Assembly: GCA_905221615.1 (NCBI GenBank)
Contig: CAJNDT010001258.1
Coordinates: forward strand, 1-64,000
Direction of reading: 5' to 3'
Length of the DNA: 64,000 nt
Source: Symbiodinium sp. CCMP2592
Lineage: Eukaryota > Sar > Dinophyceae > Suessiales > Symbiodiniaceae
Shown here in pieces: positions 23,742-36,500 of this stretch. Below the pieces are notes generated by a model. It saw nothing but the letters and a program-made list of their open reading frames with translations. It was not told the origin of the DNA and did not search any database. Every line of letters starts with the position of its first letter. The stretch's first letter is position 1. Made by a program: the position numbers and the translations under genes.

Positions 23742-23864
23742 TTCGGCAAGCCCGTGTAAGACGCGGAACTCAGAGCCGAGAACATCCTGTGCCAGAAGCG
23801 ACGACAGATGAGCCTCCGGCTTAATCTGTGTCTTCAAGTCGTCCGGCTGCTTCAATGGATCTTG
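23742..23864 (-). CDS. Internal exon of an unidentified gene
   Basis: This minus-strand exon has two good borders, the acceptor CTACAGGCAG and the donor GCCGAA|GTGAGT. It is 41 codons long, phase 0 at both ends, with strong G/C bias at third positions. It reads QDPLKQPDDLKTQIKPEAHL, then SSLLAQDVLGSEFRVLHGLA. The peptide looks soluble and helical. I do not recognise a domain. It is one of the best-supported single exons in the window. Confidence 0.55.
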
Positions 23865-24393
23865 CTGCCTGTAGATCGTGCACCAAACCCACAAGGCCGA
23901 AGACATCTCACAGCACACTGAAGATACCCCTACAGCGAGACAGGCGCGTACGGCATGCCCATGCCGAGCGATTTCAACGGAAGAGAAACCAGGACTTGCA
24001 CGCAGGGGTCGCAATCAAGGCCTCCTCATGGATTTATGGACTCTCTCAGGTGAAAGTCGAAGGCCTTCGTCGGTCCCGGTCTCGACATCGCCCCTGAGGA
24101 AATAGACTGTTTGACCTCAGCTAGGTCTAGGCCCTAGGCCAGTCACGAAACATCCCTGCATCCGGACCAGCACTCCAGGAATCGATCTTCCAAGACTTTT
24201 TCTGAAAACATCTCTCCCCATAATTTCTCATATTAGCGAGAATAATTGCTATACGAACAAGAACAACCACAAGAATAACCATGATTTTTTCAGTTGATCA
24301 ATCTCTTTTCCCTGACTTTCTTGGGGGCGGACCCGGGCAGAGAGCGGCGTGAGCCTGCAAAAGGGGGCGAGACTTTGCGTTATGCTTTGTTGC

Positions 24394-24418
24394 GGTTTAG
24401 GGTTTAGGGTTAGGGGTT
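24394..24418 (+). repeat. Interstitial telomere-like tract (TTTAGGG type)
   Basis: GGTTTAGGGTTTAGGGTTAGGGG, about three units of TTTAGGG with the last ones degenerate. Internal to the contig, so a relic or insertion rather than an end. Confidence 0.75.
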
Positions 24419-24535
24419 GTATCCTGATGTACTTGTCATCTACCATAACATACTAGAGCATAATACACAAATACGATGTATAATATACTGGGTGCTAAGA
24501 TTTTGGGAGTTTCAGCTTCGCCGTTTCTGCTCTCA

Positions 24536-24764
24536 AGCCGACGGCTTCAAGACCAAAGTAAAGATCTCATGTATTTTCTTCTTGTTTCTTTTCAGTCTCT
24601 CTCTCTCTCGTGCTTTTTTTTTAATTCTTCTGACGTTCCGCTTGATCATTTCAACTATTATTCTTCTATTCTTTTCTTTCCAGCCAGACGGCTAAGTAAA
24701 CAATTTGTTGTCATGCTCTTCTTCTTCCTCCTCCATTGTTCTTGTTCTTTACAGCCAGGCGGCT
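24536..24764 (+). other. Three AGCC..GGCT mini-hairpins after T-rich tracts
   Basis: AGCCGACGGCT (24536-24546), AGCCAGACGGCT (24682-24693) and AGCCAGGCGGCT (24753-24764) are each a 4-bp stem with a 3-4 base loop. The last two sit directly at the end of a long pyrimidine tract ending CAG, exactly like a 3' splice site on the plus strand. The tracts between them are C/T-rich with almost no purine runs. No coding frame accompanies them. I cannot assign a function. Confidence 0.45.
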
Positions 24765-25336
24765 TGCAAACCGAGAGAAGCCGCCAGGCAAGTGTCTCAT
24801 CTCTCCTACTTCGAACTTCGATCCCCTGTGAAGCTGCCATGAACGTGACGAGTTGGGTGCATTCATGCTGATGAGCAGGAGGCCAGAAATCTCAGCATCG
24901 CCATCGCCGTCAAAACCATCGGTGGCATGCCCTCGCGAATGACAATCCGGAACTGTGCTGGAGTGCCTCGCGGCGAACAAAACATTAATGAACTCAGCCA
25001 GGACCACAGCCCTCGCCATCAATCAGCCGCGACCGAAACCCTTTACTAGAACCCTGGAACTCTGAAATGTCAGCTGCCGGCGTATGTTCTTTCTAAGGTC
25101 CGTATCAACATGGGAGCGCAGGTTCAAAAAGCCCTCGAAGTGCACCAGACTCAGCAGGTTTCGGACAGGCCTTGGGAAGACACAAAGGCCGGGCTTGGCA
25201 TCACCTCTTTACCTTCGCAAGGGGCAGTCTCTTTTGCTTTGTGTTGTGGCTTCGGGCTTCAGCAATGTTGGAAAAACAACGCCCCTGAATCCAAAGCTGG
25301 GGCCCCGTTCGGGGCCGTGAGGGTGGCCGCCAAAGG

Positions 25337-25552
25337 TCATCTCCGAAGGCTACGGCGATGGGCCTGCAACAGGCTTCGGATACGGCTGCGAGTGCGTCCA
25401 CAACCACGGGACAGCAGCGGCAAGTACTTGTGATGATGCAAGGACGCCATCTGCCATCCATCAATGTGAACTGGCAACGCACTCTGAGTTTGGCAAAAGT
25501 CACTGCCGTAATGCTTGTAGCAGATGAGCAATACTAGCACGAAGAACATCTG
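25337..25552 (-). CDS. Possible terminal exon, basic C-terminus
   Basis: After a possible acceptor (CTCGTGCAG) the minus frame reads FFVLVLLICYKHYGSDFCQ, a short hydrophobic segment. A His/Arg-rich tail including RTRSRIRSLLQAHRRSLRR follows, before TGA. Third positions are G/C-rich through most of it. A second frame is also open, so the register is not certain. It lies downstream of the exon at 25746-25855 on the same strand and may be part of the same gene. Confidence 0.33.
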   Translation of the reverse strand, partial: QMFFVLVLLICYKHYGSDFCQTQSALPVHIDGWQMASLHHHKYLPLLSRGCGRTRSRIRSLLQAHRRSLRR

Positions 25553-25745
25553 CACGAGAAGGCCTTGCTGCTAGCATGCTGGCGCTGCCCATGCAAGGCA
25601 AACGGAACCCCCTGTAGAGGCCTGAAGCCCTAGATCCCTCTTGAAGACCTCCAGGAATCGTGAAGTTGTAGCACTCTGGTCCCTCAAGTCCCACTTAGGG
25701 AGTCTGAGCCCGTTTGGCTGACGGAAGGCTTGAACCATGCCTTAC

Positions 25746-25855
25746 ATGCTGAAGGAGGCAGAGCGGTTCAAGCGCAGCGCGGTAACGCTCATGCTGCCCA
25801 ACCTTTTGATCTTGATGTGAGTTGCAAACCCGAGATGGGCCACCGTGAACTCTTC
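25746..25855 (-). CDS. Internal exon of an unidentified gene
   Basis: Minus strand, from the acceptor GCTTAGCAG to the donor CAGCAT|GTAAGG. It encodes EEFTVAHLGFATHIKIKRLG, then MSVTALRLNRSASFS. Third positions are very G/C-rich, which favours this frame over the other open one (which has GQHERYRAALEPL). The basic, alternating hydrophobic pattern suggests beta structure. The family is unknown. Confidence 0.5.
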
Positions 25856-26355
25856 CTGCTAAGCTCGCAGCTGCACCGCCCGTGCATCGTGGTACCATGC
25901 GCTGTCTGCTTCTTGTCGGAGGGTGCTTGCACAAGAAACATAGGATGCCATGGGTGTGAGAACACAAGTGGCTTGCAGCATGTCGCTTTGAAACCTCGCT
26001 GTGCAGCTGCGACCTGGTGAAACAGTGTTCCTAACTTGACAGTTGCCTTCGGCAACATAACCGCACATGCAAGCCGCTCCCTCTAGCTACTAAAGGCATG
26101 GGGATGCCTGCTTAAGGGCTCAGAAGTTTCAGGGCTCAAAGACTCAAACCTGAAGAGTAGGGCCTTCTGATGGTGGCTTTGTGCTTGATGGACCGGCCGA
26201 GAGCACCCGAAAGACCCGAAGCAAACTCTCACTGGGAGCAAGGCATCACGCCGCCTTCATCCGGCCCTGGTTCAGGATGGCTTGGGGGCTCCATGCATCT
26301 TACCTGGTCGTACAACATCCCAAGACTCTGAGCCTGAGTTTTTCAATGATTCGTG

Positions 26356-26570
26356 CTACGGGAACTGATGTCCAGATTGCTTCAGATTGTACGATGTGCA
26401 AACAGCTGGCAGTGGGCAGGCTCCGCACTCGCAGGAAGATCGAACTGTCAGACATGGATTCGTGTCGAGCCGAAGCAAGGCCATGAGTTCCTGAGGATCC
26501 TGCTCCGTTTCAAGCCGGATATCCTGCCGAGTCTGAGCTTTGGACACTCTCCTCTGAAAGGTGCTGTTCA
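26356..26570 (-). CDS. Possible exon, unidentified
   Basis: The minus frame contains RRVSKAQTRQDIRLETEQDP, then QELMALLRLDTNP and a Cys-rich end (CECGAC). A possible acceptor is CTTTGAACAG at ~26563. The 3' donor is not clear. Codon use is consistent with coding for the first ~45 residues. It lies ~100 bp downstream of the Kelch gene's proposed stop codon, so it would begin the next gene. Confidence 0.33.
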
Positions 26571-26677
26571 AAGACATGTATGCCTCGAGCGGTCTGCTGG
26601 ACAGCCGGATCTCTGCACTTCAGCGAAGGAAAACAAGCGTGGCTAAGAGCTTCCTGCGGCACCGAACTATGCCGAAG

Positions 26678-29600
26678 TCACTGCGCTGCTCTGCAATCCG
26701 GTCCTCCCCCGTCCTCCGCTGTCTCCAGCTCGAAGTCGTCTTCTACATACTCCGAGGCGGCCCCTGTAGTCATGCCATCGCTCCACACAGCTGTTGCCAA
26801 GTTTGCAAAAGGGCCGGCCTGGTGCAGGTGTCTCTCCTTCCACGAAGAACTCCTTTCCCAAAGCTCTGGCACAATCAGCTGCTGTGGCTGGGCTTTTAGT
26901 AAAGGGTGACACTGACGCCAGCCGCGTCGTCGTCATGATTGTCTCCAGAGCCCACGGACCCTAGGCAGGCCCTAGGCTCCGAGTCCGAAACCCTGAGCCC
27001 GCCAGGGCTTCCTCGCCAGCTCGCTCTGCGACGGATCGATCTCTAAGCACCACGACGTCGTTCAGTGGCTTCCCACCATCCTTGACCAAGCAGCTTCAGC
27101 ACAAGACACGCTTAGGAAACAAGATGCGCCGGCTTCCCACAACGGTAATGTCACAGCCTTTCTCATACCTGCAACTACGGAGCCGAACCTGAGGCCATGC
27201 TCCAAGAGCCACAGTCACCTCTGACTGAAGCTTGGGCCCGCGCCCAACCGCCGAAGATGATGAGGTGGGGACCTTATCAGTCGGTGCGTTACGAATGCCC
27301 GCAAGATCCCCGCAAGATCGGGGTCCCAGGCCTATCGCTGTGGTCGTATGCCCGTATCTTTTGGTCGGCGGGGCGCCCACATAGCGGTTGGCGACCTGTG
27401 CCGTCGCAGGTAGAATCACGGACAAGATTCATCTGTGCTTTGGCCCTAGGTTCCACACGTCATTATGACCAACACTCCCTCAGTTCTTGTCTTGAATACC
27501 GCCACATTCCAAACCCCAAGATCGTACTGCTGGTCTTAGCTGCTGTATATCGTCCAGCTCCCAACATCCCAATTGCATGATCGCTCATATGGTCTCGCGA
27601 TTTGTCTTCTGGGAGTCGGCACCCACTGCATGTCAGACGTCCGCAGCGTCCAACCTGGAGGTCGAATGGAAAGCTACAGGGCCTGTGGTCTTGGGGCGCA
27701 TGCCGGCATAGAGACTCAAACATCTTGGCCTGCAAGGAGGTCTCAGTGTGATGCAAGCCTCTCACACCTCCATTGCTCCGCAACCCAGGCAACTGGCAAC
27801 CCAAGAGCAAGACAAGCTCAAAGCCTCAAAGCGCTGCTTCCGAATTCTACAGAAGCCCCAAACGCAAGAAAGACCCAACTTGTCCACGGCCCCGGACAGT
27901 AGTCGCACGTCTGCTCCTCGGAGGCCGTGGGCTGCTTGGTCTCGTCCTCCGCAACCTTCGAGGAAGGCTACTGCCACTGGACTCCTACTACTGTGGCAGT
28001 GACCACTGAACGCTTCTTGCTCTTTCCGTTGGTGTTTGCGACCGACGCACATTGAATGCCGCGACAGCAACCAACTCTTACCAGTCTTGGGCCAGCACCA
28101 GACATAAGTTCCAAACAATAAATGAACAGAAAAATATACGGTGTATATGCACACGTATGTACACCGATATACATACACCAACATACACATAGGTGGTAGA
28201 GCAGACGGACTAACCTGGACTTGCTGCTGTTGGATTGAAGCTGTGGCTACAGCTGGCAGGATGTGGAAACATTTCGTCTGTTGCAGCACCTCGGAGATTT
28301 AGCTGCCCCGCTTACCTTTGCTCCCGCAATGATTCGTAACGCACGCGCCAGCTCTTACCATTTGACCCAAAGACTCGTTTTGAGCCGTGACCCACATCAC
28401 AACCACGTTCTCTGCTGAACACTTAAACGTCACGTGCATTGACTTCCGAGCCTTGCCGCGCAAGGCAAAAGCCACGCCAGGCGCCTAGGCTTCGGATCAG
28501 TGGACGGTAGAGCTCCGAAGTATGGATGCAGGCCTTGATTGACAAAACATGCTTGAGGTGAGGGTCATAGGCAACAGCTTCTGCACAACTTCCGACTTCG
28601 GCTGGAAGTTTTTGAAGGGAAGTCGCCATCGGTCTGAAAAGAATGGAGGCTACGAGATCTGTCTAGTACATGTCATGTAGCCGATGTCGTGCAACACTTA
28701 TGAACTATGGCTTTCCAAACTGTTTCCATGCAAGTCAGATGTTGTCATGCAGAAAGCAAAGAATATTGGACAAGTCTCGGGTTAAGGAATGCAGAGCTGC
28801 TTGGGTGGGCGTTCCCATGAAGCGGAGAAGGGAAGGACGCCGGCAGGCGTGATTTCGATTCATGTTTTGGCGGCCGCAGCGCGCGTATGTGAATTCGGGG
28901 ACGACTAGCAGGACTGCTTGCTGATTGTGCAACCACCAAACTGGCAGCAAGTTGACGTTTTACCCAACATCGGAGAGGCAGGAAGTAGGAAGCCTTAGCC
29001 TAAGTCATTCCCAAAGGTACCCTTTTTTTGCATCCTGGGCCGCGTGCCGGCGCGGAGTTGCCACCCCAACCTGTTGCAGCGTCGTCTGGCAGTGCATCCA
29101 AGCGGAGCGAGAGAGTTTGGGTGGTCCACTGCCTCCGAAGATGACGGCATCGTCCTGGCAAGGAGCTTTTTTACGGTTTAGGGGTTTAGGGTTTAGGTTC
29201 AATTGTGAGCATGCGCTGTGGAGAGTATAGAAGGCCTAGGGTCTGAGGCCATGTTGCAGCTGCTGATACTTGCCAGAGTGTAGAGTCTAGAGACCCAACG
29301 TGCTTGCTTGCCCCAATCTTCCTGCCTCGGCATCTTACCCGATCCCCCGATGCTGGCTATCACAGAAGAAATGGATGCTGGCTGTGCTGGGTTCTTTCTA
29401 TCCAAACGAAATCATACGCCACACAAGAAATGAGGTCGGATGTCGATGAAACGAGAGATGTTTATGACCGATCAGAAATGTGGTTTTCAAGTACATCTTA
29501 GGGATGCGTGGGTAGAATTTCCTGCTGACTATGTTGGTGAAGCCCTGTACTTGGTGCCTCCCTTTAGTCAAACCTGGCTCCCAGTCCTGCGAGGAGACGA

Positions 29601-32388
29601 CAGCGTATACCATGCTTGATGTGAGAAAGGTCACCTGACCCTCGTCAGGCCTCGCTGAGGGTTGCCGTGTGGCTAAATCGCCCGGTCGGAGGCGAACCAT
29701 GCGTGCGTAGCCGGGACCTTGAGCTCTCACAATTGGTTCCCAGTGTAGAAAACTACGTAACATCACAAGACGTAAGCCTGTCCTCTACCTTCTGCCTGCC
29801 CCTAAATGTGTTGCACTCAGCAAGAATTGAATAGATCTTGCCCTGGGATGCCCTGAGTGCGTTGCCAAAGCATGCGGTTCAGATCCAGGACGCGGACCTG
29901 AATGCAGACCCAGCTTACCGTCACCCCTTGTTGCTTACTTTTGTGTCAGGTGTCCTCCGCGTATACATTCCCCACAACGAAACGTCAAGCTTCCAGCATC
30001 ATTGCAGTACGCATTCTTCAGAAGATCGCCACTGTTGTCCTGAGGAGGGCTTCTTGTCGTGTTACGACCATGATGTGATACCGGGATCGTACCCGCTGCG
30101 ATTCTAGGGTATAGTGGGCTCAGATTTCGAAGCCCATTCTCAGAGGTACTTCTTAAATTTCGACCTCAACAGCTTAGAACATGGACACATCCTCCTAACC
30201 CAGCCATGTGGGCGACTGCTGGCCACTCCTTGGTGGCAATATCCGGGGTGTCCATGCAGAATCCGCCATGTATCAACAAGGACCTCGCGCGACACTTCAG
30301 GTTGCTTCGACATCTTCAGGCTTTCAGATGTGGCTCTAGGGCTTCTGCATGCTTACGATCCATGCCGAGATCTAAGCTAAGCGGTGTATGCCCACCTTCC
30401 TGGCGTGACAGTATGCTCCTGTGAAGCTGGAACTGCTAACCATCGACAAAGGGTCATGATTGCGCGCTTCTCCACCTATCATGCTAGCGCCATTACCACC
30501 TGCTCTTGCGACTGGCTGAAACAAACTGATGTCAAGCCCCAAATCTCCAAAAAGGCATCGTCGACGTCTGGGTGAGCCAGCTCTCCGGCTAACAGCGCAG
30601 CGTGCCCACAGCGAGGCGTCGGCTTGGGACCTTGGAGGGACCCACAACTGCCGGAAGATGGTAAGAGTGTGATGGTGTGCATAGAGGGAACCGACAAAGA
30701 AAGGATCGTCTTCGTCCTCAAGTGCCAGCCGGTGCGAAGAACATGTGGCTTCAGAGGGGACCAGGCTGACAAGCCGCACCACGCCAATCGCACGCAGGGG
30801 TCTCCGTTGTGGATCCTAAAGAAAGGCTGGATGGGATCGCTCGGGACGGCACCCTGCGTCGCGGGGCAGCTCCACGCCATGCTTGCCAGGTCCAAGCCTC
30901 GGGTGCTTGGTTTGCACTTGCAGAGGCTCGACAAGAAGAGGTACTGCGGGGTTGATCCTGGCACTTTGCGGTTGTCAGAACACGCACATGATGGTCTGAT
31001 AAACTTCATACAGGATTAAGTTCTGTTTTGAAGACGTGCTCTGAGTGTGTTCAAGGTGTCCCCACTTTCTCAAAGTTAACTTTTTTTGAGATTGCAATGC
31101 CCTCACCTAAAACCAGAGGTCCCGAACAGGATCATCCGGCAAACACCTGCTTCTTCAGACTCTAAAGAGAATGCCTGGTCCCCAGTGTTTCCTTGTGCAA
31201 GTAACGACTACGAGGGAGTTGCTGCGATTCGGTCCGCAATCTTCCCAGCCGATGGAAAGGTACCGAGTCCGAAGCAGTGGAGGTCGCCGAAATACCTGAG
31301 AAATGCCGACTCCGTTGCTGAGCATTTTGCCAGGTTTAGCGTAAGAGCAAGTCTTCCTACGCTTCTCGTTGTCGTCGTTGTTGCTGTTGCTGCTGCTGCT
31401 GCTGCCGCTGTCGCGCTGACAGCCTGCAAAAACAGTCCTGCCGTGGAAAGGCGTAAAATCTCGGACGCAATCACATGCAGCTGCTGGAACTCTTCTCGGA
31501 AAGGACTTTTGATGCAACTTTGACAACGAGATATTCAACCCAAGCACACAATCACAACAATCTGATCCGGCTGGAGCTCCAGTGTCCAGTTCCAAACGAG
31601 GAATGGAGAACACGAAGCATTGTTGCTTGCAAGGTTTCCAGCCGACATGATGCCCCAAAGGCCAAGCCCCTGCCCGCTGAGCTTCCCGGCTTTCCGCTAC
31701 AGGTGCCACCGAAGACGAACAATCGCGTCCCGTGGAGGTTGGCCGTGTGGCCTCGTGCTTCGGGGCATATTGACATATTGACTTCGGTCTCAGGGCTTGC
31801 ATTCACTCATTCGTAGCTGCCCTTGACCACGATCAGCCAACAGCACTGCGATAGACAAAACAGTCTGGCTCTTCACGATGCTCAACCAACCCTGAGCGTG
31901 TTACCAGGAATTGTGCGGACGGCTGGTCAACAGCGCAGCTCGATTGAGAGGCGTTGAAGGTTCGTTTGCGTGCATCACAAATTCAATCGTGCGCTAAATC
32001 CTCCATCCTGCCGGCAAACAAGGGCCGAACCGTGCCGTGCGGAAGGCGCACCACCCGAGCTCGGGCCCTGAAACCTCAGGCTTGACATCGAAGGGCTCCG
32101 CGCTTTCGGTTTGAGGTCAGGAACTCGTCTGTTTCAGCAGTACGTTTAGAAGACTTGCTGCCTCGCTTACTGCCACGAAGGTCGGTTGAGAGAATATGTC
32201 CACATTGTTGGTGACATCGACTAGGAGGCCAGTGGCCTCAGACGGCTTCTGACAACCCAAGGTAGATCGTTGCACCCGGCAGAAGCCAGGATTTGTGTGA
32301 AGCGTAGCAGTAGTAGCAGTGGCAGTAGCAGTAGTAGTAGTAGTAGTAGCAGTAGCAGTAGCAGTAGCAGTAGCAGCAGTAGTGGTAC

Positions 32389-32484
<96 letters not shown>

Positions 32485-32674
32485 TAGTAGTAGTAGCACT
32501 AGTAGTAGTCGTAGGAGCAGTAGTCGGAGTAGTAGTAGGAGCAGGAGTAGGAGGAGTAGTAGGAGTAGCAGGAGTAGCAGGAGTAGGAGTAGGAGTAGCA
32601 GTAGCACTAGTAGTAGCAGTAGTAGCAGTAGTAGTAGCAGTAGCAGTAGCAGTAGCAGTAGCAGTAGCAGTAGC

Positions 32675-32724
<50 letters not shown>

Positions 32725-32727
32725 GTT

Positions 32728-32790
<63 letters not shown>

Positions 32791-32911
32791 TGGTAGTGGT
32801 AGTGGTAGTGGTAGTAGTGGCAGTGGCAGTGGTACTGGTAGGAATAGTGATAGCAGCAGTAGTAGCAGCGGTGGAGGAGCAAGAGCAGGAGCAGGAGCCG
32901 CAGCAGGAGCC

Positions 32912-32945
<34 letters not shown>

Positions 32946-33513
32946 TGATGAATACAGTGTTTGTGATAGTTGTGAGAAGTACTTGCTGCTGATGCACTTG
33001 TTGCAGAAGTTGTAGTGGTTGTGTAAGTCTTCCAGTTGTAGTCGCTGCAGTTGTTGTAGTTGTAGCAGTTCTCGTCGTCGTCGTAGTTGTAGGAGGAGAA
33101 GGAGTGCTAGGCTAGGAGTAGTAGCAGTCGTCGTCGTAACGGCATGCAGCTGGAGCAGCGGGAAGAAAAGGTAGTCGCGGTGTTGGTGGTGGGAGTAGTT
33201 GTAGCAGCAGCAATAGCAGTAGCGGCAGCAGTAGCAGTGGAAGTAGTAGTAGCAGTAGCAGTAAGTAGCAGCAGCAGCAACAGCAGCAGCAGTGGTAGTG
33301 GTAGTGGTGGTGGTACTGGTAGTGGTAGAAGTAGTGGTAGTAGCACAAGTAGTAGAAACAACAGTTTAGCACTGGGCACTGGTAGGCTTCAAGGCAATAT
33401 GCTAAAGATTGACTAGACGCAGCTTTCGGTTTTTAGTGAAAATTTGGTGCGACGATTAGAATTGAAACTGCTTCAATACTGCTGCTACTACCACTACTAC
33501 CACCACTACTACT

Positions 33514-33566
<53 letters not shown>

Positions 33567-36500
33567 CACTACCACTACCACTACCACTACTACTACTGCT
33601 ACTACTGCTACTACTACTACTACTACTACTACTGCTCCTGCTGCTGCTCCTGCTGCTGCTGCTGCTCCTGCTGCTGCTGCTGCTAGTACTGCTACTTCTG
33701 CTACAACTGCTGCCGCTACTACTGCCACTACTGCTACTACCCCTACCCCTACTCCCATTCATTACTCTTGCTACGGCTACTGCCACGGCGGTGGTGGCAG
33801 TAGCCGTCTACCACTGACCGTGCCATTGCTGCTCCTCGAGTACTGCTGACAACATGATTTGTGTTTTGGTCATCTGAAACTGTGCCTTGGACCGTCGGCA
33901 TTGCCAATTCTTGCAGAGGTCTGACCCCAAGCACGACTTCTGAGCCAGTCTGTCGGGTCTGGAGGGGGGCCTAGCGGCGGTTTACGGCCTGCGTTCTTTG
34001 GGGTGCAGACTTGCTCAAACAAACGGCAGCGCAGTCAACTCAGGTGGCAGCCAAGTGTAGTTGCTGGTATCTAGCGCGTGCAGGTCGCGGAAGCACGAGT
34101 CCTTGCCCTTGCCGCCGAAGTAGACCTCCAAGCTCGGCTAAGCTTTCAAGCATTGTGGCCCTGAGCAATGCTATATTCCTCTTACCTGAATTATTCCCAG
34201 ATTCCCTGAAAACTCCAGCTAACTGGGGCCAGCACCACTCGGCTTCCGACCAAGGCCGCCGAGTGACTGTAGCGCCTTGGTTTAGATGCTTCATGCTCCA
34301 AGCTTATGCCCGTCAAGTCCATTCAATGTTTCTCTTGCCTTTTCACCGGTTTAGGGTGCGGCAGTTGAGGCCCTATTTATGTAAACGGATATACGGTGTA
34401 CCGATTGAGGAGAGTGTGCAGCATGTCAAAGCAACTTTCCAAGATCTTGCAGATAGCACTACAATCAAATGCGACGCCGGAACCCGTCCAGAAGGCGCAG
34501 CTTCGACGGGCTGGTGATTGTTGACGTTCCAGCAAGCTCGAAGGATGCCGAGAAAGCCCTGTAGATCCATGCTCCACGCCGGTTCTGCGAAACAGAAGAT
34601 GAGTTGGGTCTGCAGAAGCCCTCCTTGATGGACCGGCGGCTAAGCATGTCTGGCCCACATGCGCTGAGCTTCTTGATCACTTTTCCCGAAAGGAATGTAG
34701 GCCCAATCTAGGCCGAAAGACCACCCCGACGGGAGTTGACGATGTATTTCTGACAACTTCGTGTTGCCACCCTCATACTGTTGATACAGTCGATCAAGCA
34801 GCAAGTCAACTGCGACACTCGACAGTCGCATGCATGCCGGTATTCCACAACGGCGATCAATGCGGTCGCAGCAAGTTGCAGTTCGGATTGGAGAATTGCC
34901 TTCCTTCCGCTTCCTTCCCAGCTACGTCTCTGTGGAAGCCGTGCTTGTTGGGCCGACAGCGCGCGATCCGGCAGAGATCTAAGGCCATCCTTTCCGCTTA
35001 TACATGGCAGAAGACACAAATACATCTCTGTGTGAGCCCTCCTTGGTGAGACAAGCACACGTGATCGATCACCTACACTGAGCTCGCTTGTTGCTGTTTC
35101 CGGGAGATAGACCGCAAAGGCCAGAAAACCTGCACGGATTGCATTCCGGATAGAGCTGTAAGCCCAGTCTTTCCGCTCATACTACCTGTCGTCGCGCAGA
35201 CGTGATGACAACATGGCAAGGCAGACTTGACGTCTGTACGAGCTCTCCTTGGTGAGACGACCAAACGTGATCGATCACCTACACTGAGCTCGCTTGTTGC
35301 TGTTTCCGGGAGATAGACCGCAAAGGCCAGAAAACCTGCACGGATTGCATTCCGGATAGAGAGCTGTAAGCCCAGTCTTTCCGCTCATACTTCCTGTCGT
35401 TGCACAGACGTGATGACAACATGGCGAAGCAGACTCTATGTCTGTATGAGCTCTCCTTGGTGAGACGACCAAACGTGATCGATCACCTACACTGAGCTCG
35501 CTTGTTGCTGTTTCCGAGAGATAGACCGCAAAGGCCAGAAAACCTGCACGGATTGCATTCCGGATAGAGAGCTGTAAGCCCAGTCTTTCCGCTCATACTA
35601 CCTGTCGTTGCACAGACGTGATGACAACATGGCAAGGCAGACTTGACGTCTGTACGAGCTCTCCTTGGTGAGACGACCAAACGTGATCGATCACCTACAC
35701 TGAGCTTGCTTGTTGCTGTTTCCGGGAGATAGACCGCAAAGGCCAGAAAACCTGCACGGATTGCATTCCGGATAGAGAGCTGTAAGCCCAGTCTTTCCGC
35801 TCATACTTCCTGTCGTTGCACAGACGTGATGACAACATGGCGAAGCAGACTTTACGTCTGTATGAGCTCTCCTTGGTGAGACGACCAAACGTGATCGATC
35901 ACCTACACTGAGCTCGCTTGTTGCTGTTTCCGAGAGATAGACCGCAAAGGCCAGAAAACCTGCACGGATTGCATTCCGGATAGAGAGCTGTAAGCCCAGT
36001 CTTTCCGCCCATACTTCCTGTCGTTGCACAGACGTGATGACAACATGGCGAAGCAGACTTGACGTCTGTACGAGCTCTCCTTGGTGAGACGACCAAACGT
36101 GATCGATCACCTACACTGAGCTCGCTTGTTGCTGTTTCCGGGAGATAGACCGCAAAGGCCAGAAAACCTGCACGGATTGCATTCCGGATAGAGAGCTGTA
36201 GGCCGACTCTTTCCGCTCATACTACCTGTCGTCGCGCAGACGTGATGACAACATGGCGAGGCAGACTTGACGTCTGTACGAGCTCTCCTTGGTGAGACGA
36301 CCAAACGTGATCGATCACCTACACTGAGCTCGCTTGTTGCTGTTTCCGGGAGATAGACCGCAAAGGCCAGAAAACCTGCACGGATTGCATTCCGGATAGA
36401 GAGCTGTAAGCCCAGTCTTTCCGCTCATACTTCCTGTCGTTGCACAGACGTGATGACAACATGGCGAGGCAGACTTGACGTCTGTACGAGCTCTCCTTGG

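Noticed and set aside
24394..24418. A chromosome end
   Set aside because: The telomere-like tract is only about three units long and is flanked on both sides by ordinary sequence.
30624..31019. A 131-codon plus-strand frame with good composition and G/C third positions
   Set aside because: It shares third codon positions with the minus frame, so bias cannot separate the strands. The minus frame contains a Kelch blade (PTPRCGHAALLAG) and fits the surrounding Kelch exons.
32270..32992. A 240-codon poly-Ser frame on plus and a 258-codon poly-Leu frame on minus
   Set aside because: Both are products of the AGT/AGC triplet array. The registers give Ser, Val, Leu or Tyr runs equally, and the array lies in a Kelch-gene intron.
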